Notes: generated from the sequence alone by a model not told the origin. Numbered from the stretch's first letter, positions 16,632 through 26,534 are shown. The stretch is 64,000 nucleotides of DNA from Candidatus Halocynthiibacter alkanivorans (GCF_003333265.1 NZ_QOLB01000029.1:177867-241866), one strand, 5' to 3'. Program-made: numbers and translations.

Positions 16632-19252
16632 TGTGTTTCCCCTCCGACGCTCTGTCTGCCAGGAGCCTGCCCGCCAAAACTTTGCCCGCTTGACACGCTC
16701 CCCACAGTATTCCCGCGCCCGGCAGTCTCGCCGGCCACAGCCCGCGCGCGCCCACGCCCCCGCAAGCGCAACGCGTTCAGCGACACCAGCACCGAACTGC
16801 TGGACATCGCCAACGCCGCCGCCAGCGGCGTGGCAAACCCGGCCAGCGCCAGCGGCACCGCAATCGCATTATACCCGGCGGCAATGGCAAAATTCTCCCG
16901 GATGCGCCGGGTTGCGTCCCGCGCCGTGCGCAGCGCAGCCCCCAAAGGCGCAAGACTGGTGCCCAGCAGCACGATATCAGACACCACCCGGGTCGCCTCC
17001 AGCGCCGAGGCCGGCGAAATGCTGACATGGGCCGCCGCCAGCGCCGCAGTGTCATTCAAGCCGTCCCCGACCATCAGCACTTTGTGGCCCGCTTGTTTCA
17101 ACGCCGTGACCTGCGCCGCTTTTTCCGCAGGCGAAGCCCCGGCCTGCCAGCGCGAAATACCCAGCTGCGCCGCCAGATCAGACACCACCGCTGGCACATC
17201 GCCTGACAGCAACAACACCTCGTGGCCCATATCCTGCAGCGCAAACACCGCCTCCGCCGCGCCCTCGCGCAGATGATCGCGGAAGGGGAACATAACGGGC
17301 GCACATGTCCCGATCTGCAACCAGGTCGCGGTCTGCTCTGTTACGACTGCACCAAGCCAGGCCGCCCGGCCCAGCCGCACGCGCGTGTCCTGCCAGAGCG
17401 CTTCGATACCGTCGCCCGGCACTTCGCGCAGCGCGCTGAGATCTGCGGCGACCACACCCGCTTGCGTCAAAGCCCCGGCCAGCGCGCGCGACAGCGGATG
17501 GGCGGAACCCTGCGCCAGCGCCAGGGTGATTTCCAGATCGCATCGTCGCCACGCGCCCCAGTGGTCCCACGGCACAACCAGTTCTTCAGCATGCCCCTCA
17601 CTGTGTCCCTCACTGTGTCCGTCACCTTGCCCTTCAGCGTGGCCCTCGCCGTATCCCGCAGCAAGCCCCGCGCCAGCAGCTTCGCCCTGCCTGGCAACTT
17701 GCACCGCGCCCGCCGCCGCATGCGCCACCGCACCGTCGCCAGGCGCTTCGCTCTGCGCCTCTGTGTACTCTGTCCTGAGCTCTGTTCTGTGCGCCTCACC
17801 AGATCCCTCGACGCGCCCCGCTCCGGAGCCCGCCGTTGCGTTCCCGCCCGGCATTACCAGCTCCGGCTGGCCCCGGGTCAGGGTGCCGGTCTTGTCAAAC
17901 ACCACCACATCGACCTCGGCCAGCCGCTCCAGCGCAGTGGCATCCTTGATCAGCATCCCGTCCTTAAACAGACGCCCGGAGGCCGCTGTGCTGACCGCCG
18001 GCACTGCCAGACCCAAAGCACAGGGGCAGGTGATAATCAGCACCGCCACCGCAATGTTCAGCGCCAGCCGGATGTCACCGCTGAGCCAGAGCCAGCCGGC
18101 AAACGCGAGCAAGGCCAGCAGATGCACCGCCGGCGCATAGATCCGCGCCGCCCGGTCCGCCAGCGAGGTGTAGCGGGTGCGGGCACTTTCCGCCATCGCC
18201 ACCAGGTCGGCCATCCGGTGCAGCGAACTGTCCGCCCCCGCCGCCGTGACCCGCACCAGCAGCGGCCCGGTCAGGTTCACTTCACCGGCACTGAGAGCCG
18301 CCTCAACCGAGACCCGCACCGGCAGGCTTTCCCCGGTCAGCAGCGAGCGGTCCACCTCTGAGGCGCCCTCTGTCACCACCCCGTCCACCGGCACCCGCGT
18401 GCCGGGCAGCACCCGCACCAGATCGCCAGGTTTTAAGTCACTCAGCGCCACACTTTCGCCATCGGCGCGCAGCGCGCGCGGCACTTCCAGCGCCGCCAGA
18501 TGCTGCGCGGCTGAGCGCGCGACAGAGCGGGTGCGGTGATCCAGATACCGCCCGGCCAGCAGGAACAGGGTCAAAGACAGCGCCGCGTCAAAATAGGCGG
18601 CCTCACCGCCCTGGCTGGTCTCATAGAGTGACATGCCCGCCGCCAACAGGATCGCCAGGCTGATCGGCACGTCCATATTCAGCCGCCGCCCCCGGAGCGC
18701 CGCCCAGGCCGAGATGAAAAAGGGCTGCGCACAAAACGCCACTGCGGGCAGTGCAATCGCCGCGGAAATCCAGTGAAACATATCGCGCGTGGCGTCAGTG
18801 GCCCCGGACCAGACCGCCACCGACAGCAACATCACATTCATCATCGCAAAAAACGCCACCGCCAGCCGGGTCAGCAGGTACCGCCCGCGCGCATCGGTCT
18901 GCGTCATTGACAGCGAGGCCGCGTCCAGCTCCCAGGCCTCATAGCCGGCCGCAGTCAGCACCGCGGCCAGATCCAGCGCACTCACGCCTTCTGCCGCCTG
19001 GACCGAGACCCGTTTCAGGGTCAGGTTCACCCGGGCCGAAATCACCCCGGGCTGGCGCGTCAAAGCACCCTCCACGCCGGAGATACAGCCGGCACAGTGA
19101 ATGCCGGGCAGCGACAGCAGCAAAGGCGCCTCGCCCGCCCCTGCTCCCTGCCCGTGCGCCCTGTCCCGGCCCGCATCCTGCGCCGCAATCGCCGCCGTGT
19201 CAGGCAGGGCAACACAGGCCGGGCAGGCGGCAATATGTGGCTGCCTGCTCAT
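16628..19252 (-). CDS. ccoI: copper-exporting P-type ATPase for cbb3 oxidase assembly (CcoI/FixI)
   Basis: An 874-residue P1B-ATPase delivering copper to the oxidase. An N-terminal CPAC (residues 10-13) and an HMA domain with GIHCAGC are followed by membrane spans, the CPC metal site at 409-411, phosphorylation D453 in DKTGTLTRG, HP at 585-586 and GDGLNDTAALAAAH. The distance from D453 to HP is about 132 residues where about 40-45 is normal. The extra 85-90 residues (about 467-562) include a His/Glu/Gly stretch built of EGHS-like units. The N-terminal linker and the Gly/Gln/Ser-rich C-tail are also expanded. It overlaps ccoS and lies two bases after ccoH. Confidence 0.95.
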   Translation of the reverse strand: MSRQPHIAACPACVALPDTAAIAAQDAGRDRAHGQGAGAGEAPLLLSLPGIHCAGCISGVEGALTRQPGVISARVNLTLKRVSVQAAEGVSALDLAAVLTAAGYEAWELDAASLSMTQTDARGRYLLTRLAVAFFAMMNVMLLSVAVWSGATDATRDMFHWISAAIALPAVAFCAQPFFISAWAALRGRRLNMDVPISLAILLAAGMSLYETSQGGEAAYFDAALSLTLFLLAGRYLDHRTRSVARSAAQHLAALEVPRALRADGESVALSDLKPGDLVRVLPGTRVPVDGVVTEGASEVDRSLLTGESLPVRVSVEAALSAGEVNLTGPLLVRVTAAGADSSLHRMADLVAMAESARTRYTSLADRAARIYAPAVHLLALLAFAGWLWLSGDIRLALNIAVAVLIITCPCALGLAVPAVSTAASGRLFKDGMLIKDATALERLAEVDVVVFDKTGTLTRGQPELVMPGGNATAGSGAGRVEGSGEAHRTELRTEYTEAQSEAPGDGAVAHAAAGAVQVARQGEAAGAGLAAGYGEGHAEGQGDGHSEGHSEGHAEELVVPWDHWGAWRRCDLEITLALAQGSAHPLSRALAGALTQAGVVAADLSALREVPGDGIEALWQDTRVRLGRAAWLGAVVTEQTATWLQIGTCAPVMFPFRDHLREGAAEAVFALQDMGHEVLLLSGDVPAVVSDLAAQLGISRWQAGASPAEKAAQVTALKQAGHKVLMVGDGLNDTAALAAAHVSISPASALEATRVVSDIVLLGTSLAPLGAALRTARDATRRIRENFAIAAGYNAIAVPLALAGFATPLAAALAMSSSSVLVSLNALRLRGRGRARAVAGETAGRGNTVGSVSSGQSFGGQAPGRQSVGGETQ
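17583..17654. repeat. 12-bp tandem array inside ccoI
   Basis: Six units in codon phase on the plus strand: CTTCAGCATGCC, CCTCACTGTGTC twice exactly, CGTCACCTTGCC, CTTCAGCGTGGC, CCTCGCCGTATC. They encode the EGHS/EGHA-type tetrapeptides of the CcoI insertion on the minus strand. Rotated, the unit reads GTGTCCCTCACT, close to units in other arrays of this window. Confidence 0.85.
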
Positions 19253-19254
19253 GC

Positions 19255-19719
19255 TCAGCCCTTGGCTTTGACGTTAAACGCCACGCGCTGGCGAAACAGT
19301 GTGCCATCCTCAGAGGTGGCCAGCAGGCGGATATTCCAGGTGCCCGGCGTCAGATCTGCAGTGGTCACATAGTCGCCGCCCTGGTAGGTAAACGCCGGGA
19401 TCTGATCATCAGCAATGGTTGTGGAACGCCCCAGCACCGCCTCCAGCACCGCCGCTTTCACCGGCGCGCCATCCTTGTCCCGGATCGACAGCACCAGGGC
19501 ATCGCCGTCATAGCGTGCCGACACATCCCAGCCCAGCGCCACCTGCGCCGCCCGGTCCCGGTCAAAATTCTGCGACGCCACATAGGTGTTTTTCACCTCC
19601 AGCCCCGGAAACGTGGTGACCGCCTTATAGGCCAGTATCAGATTGACGCCGATAATCACCGCAAATGCGCCAACAGTGATCATCAGCACTTTGCGTCCGG
19701 TCAGTTCTTTGCCCGCCAT
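19255..19719 (-). CDS. ccoH: FixH family cbb3 oxidase assembly protein
   Basis: A 154-residue protein with one N-terminal membrane span (about residues 10-30, MITVGAFAVIIGVNLILAY) and a periplasmic beta-rich domain of the FixH/CcoH family (TFPGLEVKNTYVASQNFDRD, then PGTWNIRLLATS). It takes part in stable assembly of the cbb3 complex. The start follows the ccoG stop by one base, and a longer reading upstream would overlap ccoG entirely, so this ATG is chosen. It is followed immediately by ccoI. Confidence 0.92.
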   Translation of the reverse strand: MAGKELTGRKVLMITVGAFAVIIGVNLILAYKAVTTFPGLEVKNTYVASQNFDRDRAAQVALGWDVSARYDGDALVLSIRDKDGAPVKAAVLEAVLGRSTTIADDQIPAFTYQGGDYVTTADLTPGTWNIRLLATSEDGTLFRQRVAFNVKAKG

Positions 19720-19720
19720 T

Positions 19721-21172
19721 CTATTGCCCTTTCCCGTTGAAAACGGTGTCTTTAAATGCGCGATGCCCGCTGTCCGCATCTTCCACCCAGAAGCGAAATC
19801 CGGTGCTGTCGGTGGTGGCTTGCGCACTGCGCGCCGGGGCGACGACATAGACCCGCTGCTGCAGCACCGCATCCGCCGGCACCATCACCGTGTTGCCCGC
19901 AACCCCTTCCAGCCCGACCTGCAGCCCCTCTGCCGCGGTCAGCGAAATCTGAAACGGGCGTGGCTCACCGTGTTTGTTGCGCAGCCGCAGCTCATAGGTG
20001 TTCCGGATCGCCCCGTCTGACAGCATAACATAAGTCGGGTTGCGCACCGGAGCGACGGTCATATCCACCTGCGGCCGGGCAAACAGCGCCCAGACAAGCC
20101 CGATGCCCACCGCCGACCACAGCGCAGTGTAAATCATCGTGCGCGAGCGCAGCACATGCTGCCACACCGGTTTTGGCACCGCCCCCGCCCGTTCCGCAGT
20201 TTCATCGGTCAGCGCCAGGTAATCGATCAGCCCCCGGGGTTTACCGATCCGGTCCATCACGTCGTCGCAGGCGTCAATACACAGGGCACAGGTGATGCAC
20301 TCCATCTGCTGCCCCTCGCGGATGTCGATGCCCATCGGACAGACGTTCACGCAGGCCATACAGTCGATGCAATCGCCGAGGATCAGCTCCGCCCCCGCAT
20401 CCGCCCCTGCATGCGGCGCCGTCTTGCGCGGTTTGCCGCGTGGCTCACCACGCCAGTCGCGATAGGCCACGGTCAGCGTCTCTTCATCCATCATCGCCGC
20501 CTGAATGCGCGGCCAGGGGCACATGTAGATACAGACCTGCTCGCGCGCGATGCCCCCAAACAGAATGGTGGTGCCGGTCAGAATGGCGATGGTGGTATAG
20601 GCCACCGGATGCGCGTTCAGCGTCACCAGATCAACCGCCAGCTGCGGAGCATCGGTGAAATAAAACACCCAGGCGCCGCCGGTGGCCATGCCAATCACCA
20701 CCCAGGCAATATATTTGACAATGCGCAGCCGGACCTTGCGCGCATTCCACTTCTGTTTCCACAGCCGTACCCGCGCGTTGCGGTCGCCTTCGATCCAGCG
20801 CTCGACCAGCACAAACAGATCCGTCCACACCGTCTGCGGGCAGGTATAGCCGCACCAGACCCGGCCCAGCGCCGAGGTGAACAGGAACAGCCCCAGCCCC
20901 GCCATGATCAGCAGACCGGCGACAAAATAGAACTCATAGGGCCAGATTTCGATCCAGAAAAAGAAAAACCGCCGACTGGCAAGATCGACCAGGATCGCCT
21001 GATCCGGCAGGTTCGGCCCCCGGTCCCAGCGGATCCAGGGCGCCAGATAATAGATCCCCAGCGTCACCGCCATGATCAGCCATTTCAGATTGCGGAAGGT
21101 ACCTTTCACCCGGCGCGGAAACACCGGCTCGCGTGCCGCGTAAAGCGAAGGAGGGGGGGAAGAAGTGCTCAT
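19721..21172 (-). CDS. ccoG: cbb3 oxidase accessory protein CcoG/FixG (RdxB-like), 2x[4Fe-4S]
   Basis: A 483-residue polytopic protein with about five spans and a ferredoxin-type region holding two clusters: CIDCMACVNVCP and CITCALCIDACD, plus a GYTCPQTVW segment near the membrane. CcoG acts as a cupric reductase feeding copper to cbb3 maturation. It is the first gene of ccoGHIS. A ribosome site GGAGAG precedes the ATG, and an FNR-type palindrome is centred about 68 bases upstream of the start, placing a predicted class II transcription start about 27 bases before the ATG. Confidence 0.94.
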   Translation of the reverse strand: MSTSSPPPSLYAAREPVFPRRVKGTFRNLKWLIMAVTLGIYYLAPWIRWDRGPNLPDQAILVDLASRRFFFFWIEIWPYEFYFVAGLLIMAGLGLFLFTSALGRVWCGYTCPQTVWTDLFVLVERWIEGDRNARVRLWKQKWNARKVRLRIVKYIAWVVIGMATGGAWVFYFTDAPQLAVDLVTLNAHPVAYTTIAILTGTTILFGGIAREQVCIYMCPWPRIQAAMMDEETLTVAYRDWRGEPRGKPRKTAPHAGADAGAELILGDCIDCMACVNVCPMGIDIREGQQMECITCALCIDACDDVMDRIGKPRGLIDYLALTDETAERAGAVPKPVWQHVLRSRTMIYTALWSAVGIGLVWALFARPQVDMTVAPVRNPTYVMLSDGAIRNTYELRLRNKHGEPRPFQISLTAAEGLQVGLEGVAGNTVMVPADAVLQQRVYVVAPARSAQATTDSTGFRFWVEDADSGHRAFKDTVFNGKGQ

Positions 21173-21233
21173 CTGTGCTCTCCGGAGGTCTTTGTCATCT
21201 GCTGCTCATAGCCTGGTTTGAGGCCGCAGCGTT

Positions 21234-21247
21234 TTGACCTATGTCAA
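21234..21247. promoter_or_regulatory. FNR/FixK-type box shared by ccoG and the DUF2270 gene
   Basis: TTGAC-CTAT-GTCAA, a perfect dyad of the TTGAY-N4-RTCAA class. Its centre is about -41.5 from plausible starts on both strands (near 21199 leftward and 21282 rightward), so one site could activate both divergent genes. Confidence 0.85.
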
Positions 21248-21305
21248 TTGATGTGCGACGATTGCATGTTTTCTGATTTTGCATCAGTTCAACCAAGGAG
21301 GCACT

Positions 21306-21989
21306 GTGACCGAAAAACGCAGGCCCGACGGGCTCCAGGAATTCAGCAGCGCCGAAATCACCGCCCTTTCTCATCTGTACCGGGGCGATGTCTACCGCAG
21401 TACGGTCTGGCGCAGCCGGCTGGACACCACCACAAACTGGGCGGTGGTGACGCTCGGCGTGGCGCTGTCGGTCACTTTTGCCAGCCCCGAAGCCTCGCCG
21501 GTGCCACTGATCCTCGTGGGGGTTCTGATCCTGTTTTTTCTGGCGCTGGAAGCCCGGCGCTACCGCTATTTCAACGTCTGGAGCGCCCGCTCGCGCTGGA
21601 TGGAACAACATTTCTTCGCGCCCATGCTGCTGGACGGCGATCTGCACACCGAAGAAAACTGGCAACGGGTTCTGGCCACGGATTACCTGCGCCCGGTCTA
21701 TCACATCAGTTTTGCCACCGCGCTGGCCCGACGCATCAAACGCAATTACCTGTGGATCCTGCTCATCCAGCTGATGGCCTATCTGGGCAAGCTGACCATC
21801 CACCCGATCGGCGCCAGCTCCTGGCAGATCTTTGTCGGCCGCGCGGACATCGGACCGATCCCGGGCGAAATCGTGCTGTTGACCGGGCTGATCTATATCT
21901 CCGTGTTCTTCGCCGCGGCAGTCTGGAGCACGCGGGAAGATGAACGGCGACACGAGAGCCGCGCCGCCGCGGCCGATGCGCTTGGCTGA
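21306..21989 (+). CDS. DUF2270 membrane protein
   Basis: A 227-residue protein of unknown function recognised as DUF2270-like. The GTG start is fixed by AAGGAGG four to five bases upstream. After a soluble N-terminus it has a hydrophobic pair (about residues 42-80), a conserved ARRYRYFNVWSARSRWMEQH stretch, and two further hydrophobic spans near the C-terminus (YLWILLIQLMAYLGKL and IVLLTGLIYISVFFAAAV). It sits between ccoNOQP and ccoGHIS, convergent with ccoP, and shares an FNR box with ccoG. A role in micro-aerobic membrane or oxidase biogenesis is an inference from context only. Confidence 0.85.
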   Translation: MTEKRRPDGLQEFSSAEITALSHLYRGDVYRSTVWRSRLDTTTNWAVVTLGVALSVTFASPEASPVPLILVGVLILFFLALEARRYRYFNVWSARSRWMEQHFFAPMLLDGDLHTEENWQRVLATDYLRPVYHISFATALARRIKRNYLWILLIQLMAYLGKLTIHPIGASSWQIFVGRADIGPIPGEIVLLTGLIYISVFFAAAVWSTREDERRHESRAAAADALG

Positions 21990-22038
21990 CACCGCCGGCC
22001 CGCCGCACGCGCGGCAGGTGTCCCCGGCGCCGCCCGCG

Positions 22039-22899
22039 TTATTCGCCGCCGCCAAGCCCGTGCACATAAAGCGCCACCGCGTTGACTTCCGCACGTGTCA
22101 GCCGCTGACCCCAGGCCGGCATCACCCCGAAACGGGCCTTTTCCACGGTCTCGGTCAGGGTGGCGGTATCGCCGCCATAGAGCCAGATCGCGTCGGTCAG
22201 ATCCGGAGCGCCCTGATCGCGGTCCCCCGTGCCGTCATCCGCGTGGCAGGCAGCACAATTGTCGCCAAAAACCAGCGCACCGGGCTCAGACAGGTTCGCC
22301 TCAAACTCCTGACCGGAAATCTGGCGCACATATTGCACCACCTGATCGATCTCTTCCTTTTCCAACAGCTCATCGACGCCAAATTTCGGCATTTCCGAAT
22401 AACGCGCATCATCAGACTCGTTGCGCACCCCGTCGTTGATCGTCCAGGCGATGTTTTCGATATCACCGCCCCAGAGCCAGTCATTGTCCAAGAGGTTGGG
22501 ATAGCCTTTGGCACCGGCCGCGCCTGAACCGTGACATTGCGAGCAATTGTTGCGAAACACCGAAGCCCCCGCATTGACCGCATAATCCGCCAGCGGACCG
22601 CCCGGTGCGACCGTTGTCAGATCCACGGCCGCCAGTTCGGCCTCAATCGCCGCATTGGCCTCGGCGAACGTCTGAATATCCGCCGCCACCTCGCCCCGGG
22701 TCGAATACCCAAGCAGACCCGGCGTCGCCCGGCTCAGCATCGGCCAGGCCGGATAGGCGATGGTATAAAGCACCGCCCAGACAATGGTGGCATAGAGCAC
22801 ATAGAGCCACCAGCGCGGCATCGGATTGTCATACTCTTCAATACCGTCCCAGACATGGCCGGTGGTTTTGACCTCTTGTTTTTCAGGTTTCTTTTTCAT
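22039..22899 (-). CDS. ccoP: cbb3 cytochrome c oxidase subunit III (dihaem cytochrome c)
   Basis: A 286-residue membrane-anchored dihaem cytochrome. An N-terminal cytoplasmic stretch and one or two spans ([20 protein letters not shown]) lead to two cytochrome c domains with CSQCH and CAACH and their downstream Met ligands (SEMPKFG, GVMPAWG). It passes electrons from a c-type donor toward CcoO/CcoN. It overlaps ccoQ by four bases and is the last gene of ccoNOQP. Confidence 0.95.
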   Translation of the reverse strand: MKKKPEKQEVKTTGHVWDGIEEYDNPMPRWWLYVLYATIVWAVLYTIAYPAWPMLSRATPGLLGYSTRGEVAADIQTFAEANAAIEAELAAVDLTTVAPGGPLADYAVNAGASVFRNNCSQCHGSGAAGAKGYPNLLDNDWLWGGDIENIAWTINDGVRNESDDARYSEMPKFGVDELLEKEEIDQVVQYVRQISGQEFEANLSEPGALVFGDNCAACHADDGTGDRDQGAPDLTDAIWLYGGDTATLTETVEKARFGVMPAWGQRLTRAEVNAVALYVHGLGGGE

Positions 22900-23099
22900 G
22901 GCCGCGCCTCCTCAGAATGCGCCCGGGCCGAGGCCCCGGTGCCGGCGGGTTGGTCTTCATTGCGAAACGGAATGTCGGCAGTGTCGCGGTGGATCTTTCG
23001 GCTGCCGGGGCGGAAGGCCCATAGGATGCAGCCAATGAAAAAGGCGAACATCGCCAGCAGGAACCAGCTGTCCGCAAATTCACGCAGTATCGTATACAT
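22896..23099 (-). CDS. ccoQ: cbb3 oxidase subunit IV
   Basis: A 67-residue protein with one membrane span ([22 protein letters not shown]) and a polar C-terminus. CcoQ stabilises the cbb3 complex, especially in oxygen. It is 12 bases after ccoO and overlaps the ccoP start by four bases. Confidence 0.93.
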   Translation of the reverse strand: MYTILREFADSWFLLAMFAFFIGCILWAFRPGSRKIHRDTADIPFRNEDQPAGTGASARAHSEEARP

Positions 23100-23111
23100 A
23101 TCGTGCCCCCC

Positions 23112-23837
23112 TCAGCGGCTTGCGTCAGGAATGAAGGTCGAGAAATCAACCAGCGTGCCCAACATCTGCAAATAGGAGACCAGCGCATCCATTTCTGAAA
23201 TCCCCGGCTCACCGTCAAAATTGCGCACCTGCGCTTTGGGGTAGCGCGCCAGCAACGCGTCAAAATCGCTGTCCGGGTCGGCCTGGGCACGGAAATCAGC
23301 CTGCGCCTCGGCGATCATCTCGTCGCTGTAAGGCACCCCGACCATCCGGTGGGCTTGCAGCAGATCCTGCACATAGGTCGGCTGGATCAGCGTCTCGCTC
23401 AGAAAGCCGTATTTCGGCATCACTGATTCCGGCACCACCGACTGCGGATCAATCAGGTGATCCACTTGCCACTCGTCAGAGTACCGTCCGCCAACCCGGG
23501 CCAGATCCGGACCGATGCGTTTGGAGCCCCACTGAAACGGGTGGTCGTATTTCGACTCCGCCGCCAGTGAATAAGGCCCATACCGTTCCACCTCATCGCG
23601 CAGCGGCCGGATCATCTGACTGTGACAGACATAACAACCCTCGCGGATATAGATATCGCGCCCGGTCAGCTCCAGCGGCGAATAGGGCCGCATGCCCTCC
23701 ACATCTTCAATGGTGTTCTGCAGCCAGAACAGCGGCGCAATTTCGACGATGCCGCCGATGCTGACCACAACCAGGGTCAGCACCATCATCAGGGTGGCGT
23801 TTTTTTCGATAATGCCGTGTTTATTCAGAAGAGACAT
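23112..23837 (-). CDS. ccoO: cbb3 cytochrome c oxidase subunit II (monohaem cytochrome c)
   Basis: A 241-residue protein with an N-terminal span ([20 protein letters not shown]) and a cytochrome c domain bearing GCYVCHSQM; the conserved [16 protein letters not shown] and VGGRYSDEW segments are typical of CcoO/FixO. It is 12 bases downstream of ccoN in the same operon. Confidence 0.96.
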   Translation of the reverse strand: MSLLNKHGIIEKNATLMMVLTLVVVSIGGIVEIAPLFWLQNTIEDVEGMRPYSPLELTGRDIYIREGCYVCHSQMIRPLRDEVERYGPYSLAAESKYDHPFQWGSKRIGPDLARVGGRYSDEWQVDHLIDPQSVVPESVMPKYGFLSETLIQPTYVQDLLQAHRMVGVPYSDEMIAEAQADFRAQADPDSDFDALLARYPKAQVRNFDGEPGISEMDALVSYLQMLGTLVDFSTFIPDASR

Positions 23838-23849
23838 AACTGGGCCCCC

Positions 23850-25451
23850 TTATTCTGCCGGAGCCATGGCCGACGCAGCTGTCTCAACAGCAGGCGCACG
23901 ACGCACGGTCATCCAGAGGTTATAAACCATGATGAGAGCCCCGGAGAGATACATCACACCGCCCAGACCACGCACCACATTCATCGGGAACTTGGCCGCG
24001 ACCGTGTCTGCAAACGAGTTCACCAGGAATCCGTTGGCGTCCACTTCGCGCCACATCAGACCTTCCATAATGCCCGACACCCACATCGACGCCGCGTAGA
24101 GAACGATACCGATCGTCGCCAGCCAGAAGTGATAGTTGACCAGCGAAAGGGAATAGAGCCGGGTCCGGCCCCACAGTTTTGGCACCAGGAAATACAGCGC
24201 TCCAAAGGTGATCATACCGTTCCAGCCCAGCGCCCCGGAATGCACATGCCCGATGGTCCAGTCAGTGTAGTGGCTCAGCGCATTCACCGCCCGGATCGAC
24301 ATCATCGGACCCTCAAAGGTGGACATGCCGTAAAAGCCGATGGAAATCACCATGATGCGGATCACCGGATCGGTGCGCAGCTTGTCCCAGGCGCCTGACA
24401 GCGTCATCAGCCCGTTGATCATGCCGCCCCAGCTTGGCATCCACAGCACGATGGAGAACACCATGCCCAGCGTGGTCGCCCAGTCCGGCAGCGCAGTGTA
24501 ATGCAGATGGTGCGGTCCGGCCCAGATATAGAGGAAGATCAGCGACCAGAAGTGGATGATCGACAGCTTGTAGCTGAACACCGGACGTTCGGCCTGTTTG
24601 GGCACGAAATAGTACATCATGCCAAGAAAGCCGGCGGTCAGGAAAAAGCCCACCGCGTTATGGCCGTACCACCACTGCACCATGGCGTCCTGCACCCCGG
24701 AAAACAGTTGCACTGATTTGGAGCCGAACACCGACACCGGCAGCGACAGGTTGTTGACGATATGCAGCAGCGCAATGGTGACGATGAAGGACAGGTAGAA
24801 CCAGTTGGCCACATAGATATGCGGCTCTTTGCGCCGCATGATCGTGCCCATGAATACAATGAGATAGGCGACCCAGACGATGGTCAGCCAGATGTCCACA
24901 TACCATTCCGGCTCGGCGTATTCCTTGGATTGGGTCGAACCCAGCAGGTAACCGCTCGCCGCCAGCACGATGAACAGGTTGTAGCCCCAGAATACAAACC
25001 AGGCCAGGTTGCCGCCAAACAGGCGCACGGCGCTGGTGCGCTGCACCACATAGAACGACGTGGCGATCAGCGCGTTGCCACCAAAGGCAAAAATTACCGC
25101 TGACGTGTGCAGCGGCCGCAGCCGCCCAAAATTGCCGATCCCCTGCAGGAATTCAAAATTCAGCGCCGGAAAGGCCAGCTGAAACGCGATAAACGTGCCA
25201 GCCATAAAGCCGACAATGGCCCAGCCGACCGTCGCGATCACCCCGTAGCGGATCACCCCGTCCATATAACCGGTCTCCGCCGGCCTTACGGGTTCATCCG
25301 TGTTGCGCAGAGTGCGCACGAACAGGCCGCCCGCCACCGCGATAATAATGATTGCGTGCACCTGGTAAGCCAGATCGCGCGCAAAGTTGGCGGCAATGGC
25401 GGCCATCAGCGTTATCAGCGCCAAGACCACCAGTTTAATATAATTCCACAT
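23850..25451 (-). CDS. ccoN: cbb3 cytochrome c oxidase catalytic subunit I
   Basis: A 533-residue polytopic haem-copper oxidase subunit with about twelve spans. Ligand histidines are recognisable in [13 protein letters not shown] (low-spin haem), [10 protein letters not shown] with the later HHLHYT (CuB) and [13 protein letters not shown] (haems). It reduces oxygen at high affinity and pumps protons in the inner membrane. It heads the leftward ccoNOQP operon, and an FNR-type box is centred about 102 bases upstream of the ATG, predicting a 5' leader near 60 bases. Confidence 0.97.
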   Translation of the reverse strand: MWNYIKLVVLALITLMAAIAANFARDLAYQVHAIIIIAVAGGLFVRTLRNTDEPVRPAETGYMDGVIRYGVIATVGWAIVGFMAGTFIAFQLAFPALNFEFLQGIGNFGRLRPLHTSAVIFAFGGNALIATSFYVVQRTSAVRLFGGNLAWFVFWGYNLFIVLAASGYLLGSTQSKEYAEPEWYVDIWLTIVWVAYLIVFMGTIMRRKEPHIYVANWFYLSFIVTIALLHIVNNLSLPVSVFGSKSVQLFSGVQDAMVQWWYGHNAVGFFLTAGFLGMMYYFVPKQAERPVFSYKLSIIHFWSLIFLYIWAGPHHLHYTALPDWATTLGMVFSIVLWMPSWGGMINGLMTLSGAWDKLRTDPVIRIMVISIGFYGMSTFEGPMMSIRAVNALSHYTDWTIGHVHSGALGWNGMITFGALYFLVPKLWGRTRLYSLSLVNYHFWLATIGIVLYAASMWVSGIMEGLMWREVDANGFLVNSFADTVAAKFPMNVVRGLGGVMYLSGALIMVYNLWMTVRRAPAVETAASAMAPAE

Positions 25452-25546
25452 GTGCGTTCCCTCGTTTCAGCCCTGGTCACGGGCGATCTCCCCGCGCCGG
25501 GCGCAGGTCAACGCGCTCCTTCTGCCCCCCTTTCCCTGAGGCAACA

Positions 25547-25560
25547 TTGATCTAAGTCAA
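25547..25560. promoter_or_regulatory. FNR-type box upstream of ccoN
   Basis: TTGAT-CTAA-GTCAA. Class II spacing on the minus strand predicts a ccoN transcript start near 25512. Confidence 0.85.
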
Positions 25561-25620
25561 CTTTCAGAGGGCAGCCCTTGAAATTTCCGCCTGACACACC
25601 AAAGGTCACCGGCTCCAGAA

Positions 25621-25634
25621 TTGATCGATATCAA
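25621..25634. promoter_or_regulatory. FNR-type box upstream of the universal stress protein gene
   Basis: TTGAT-CGAT-ATCAA, a fully symmetric 14-base palindrome. Class II spacing predicts a rightward start near 25669, about 26 bases before the ATG. Confidence 0.88.
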
Positions 25635-25694
25635 AGACTTCCATCTGCAAGCGCGACAGGCTTGCCACAGGTTAACTCAGCAGGAGACGGCACC

Positions 25695-26534
25695 ATGGCC
25701 TTCAAATCCATATCTACCGTCCTGACACAGGAACACAGCGCCCCGCCCTGCCTCGACATGGCTATTGCCCTGGCCCAAACGCGGGACGCACATCTGGATG
25801 TATTCTGTCTCGGCCTCGACAGGACACAGCCCGGTTTTTATTACGCCGGGTCCAGCGCAATGATTTCACAGGACAATTTCAAAAAAGCACAGCAATTATC
25901 CCAGGCGATTGAAGCTGGCGTTCAGGACCGGTTGACCGGGGCCGCCTTTTCCTGGTCCGCGTTTCCGATGGCGGTGCAGGCCAGCGGGCTAACCCCGTTT
26001 CTCGCCCATCACGTGCGCTTTTCCGATCTGGTGGTGCTGCCGCGCCCCTATGGCAAAGGCCACGGCTATGAAGAAGAAGAAATTCTGGAAGCGGTGCTGT
26101 TTAACGGCCAGATGCCGGTGCTGGTGGTGCCGGAGGGAAGCACCGTCAGCGGCTCCTTTGACCGGGTGGTCATCGCCTGGAATGAAAGCGCCGAAGCGCT
26201 GCGCGCCGTGCGTGCCGCGATGCCGTTTCTGCGCCAGGCCAAATCTGTCGATGTCACCATTATCGATCCGCGCCTCCATGGGCCGGACCGCTCTGATCCC
26301 GGCGGCGCGCTGTCGCTGATGCTGGCGCGCCAGGGCGTGCGCGCCGAAGTCTCGGTACTGGCAAAAACCATGCCACGGGTCAGCGATGTGCTGCGCCGTC
26401 ACCTGAGCGACAAAAGCGCCGATCTGCTGGTGATGGGGGCCTATGGCCATTCCCGTTTCCGCGAATCCATCCTCGGAGGCGCCACACGCAACATGCTGGA
26501 ACAGGTCGAAATTCCGACACTGATGGCCCATTGA
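25695..26534 (+). CDS. universal stress protein with tandem Usp domains
   Basis: A 279-residue cytosolic protein made of two UspA-like halves. The C-terminal half keeps the nucleotide-binding signature G-x2-G-x9-G-[GS]-[AT] as GAYGHSRFRESILGGAT; the N-terminal half is divergent. The ATG is chosen over an upstream in-frame one because AGGAGA precedes it and the upstream codons cover the FNR box. Divergent from ccoN and convergent with fnrL, it is a predicted FnrL target, so it probably serves survival under low oxygen. Confidence 0.88.
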   Translation: MAFKSISTVLTQEHSAPPCLDMAIALAQTRDAHLDVFCLGLDRTQPGFYYAGSSAMISQDNFKKAQQLSQAIEAGVQDRLTGAAFSWSAFPMAVQASGLTPFLAHHVRFSDLVVLPRPYGKGHGYEEEEILEAVLFNGQMPVLVVPEGSTVSGSFDRVVIAWNESAEALRAVRAAMPFLRQAKSVDVTIIDPRLHGPDRSDPGGALSLMLARQGVRAEVSVLAKTMPRVSDVLRRHLSDKSADLLVMGAYGHSRFRESILGGATRNMLEQVEIPTLMAH

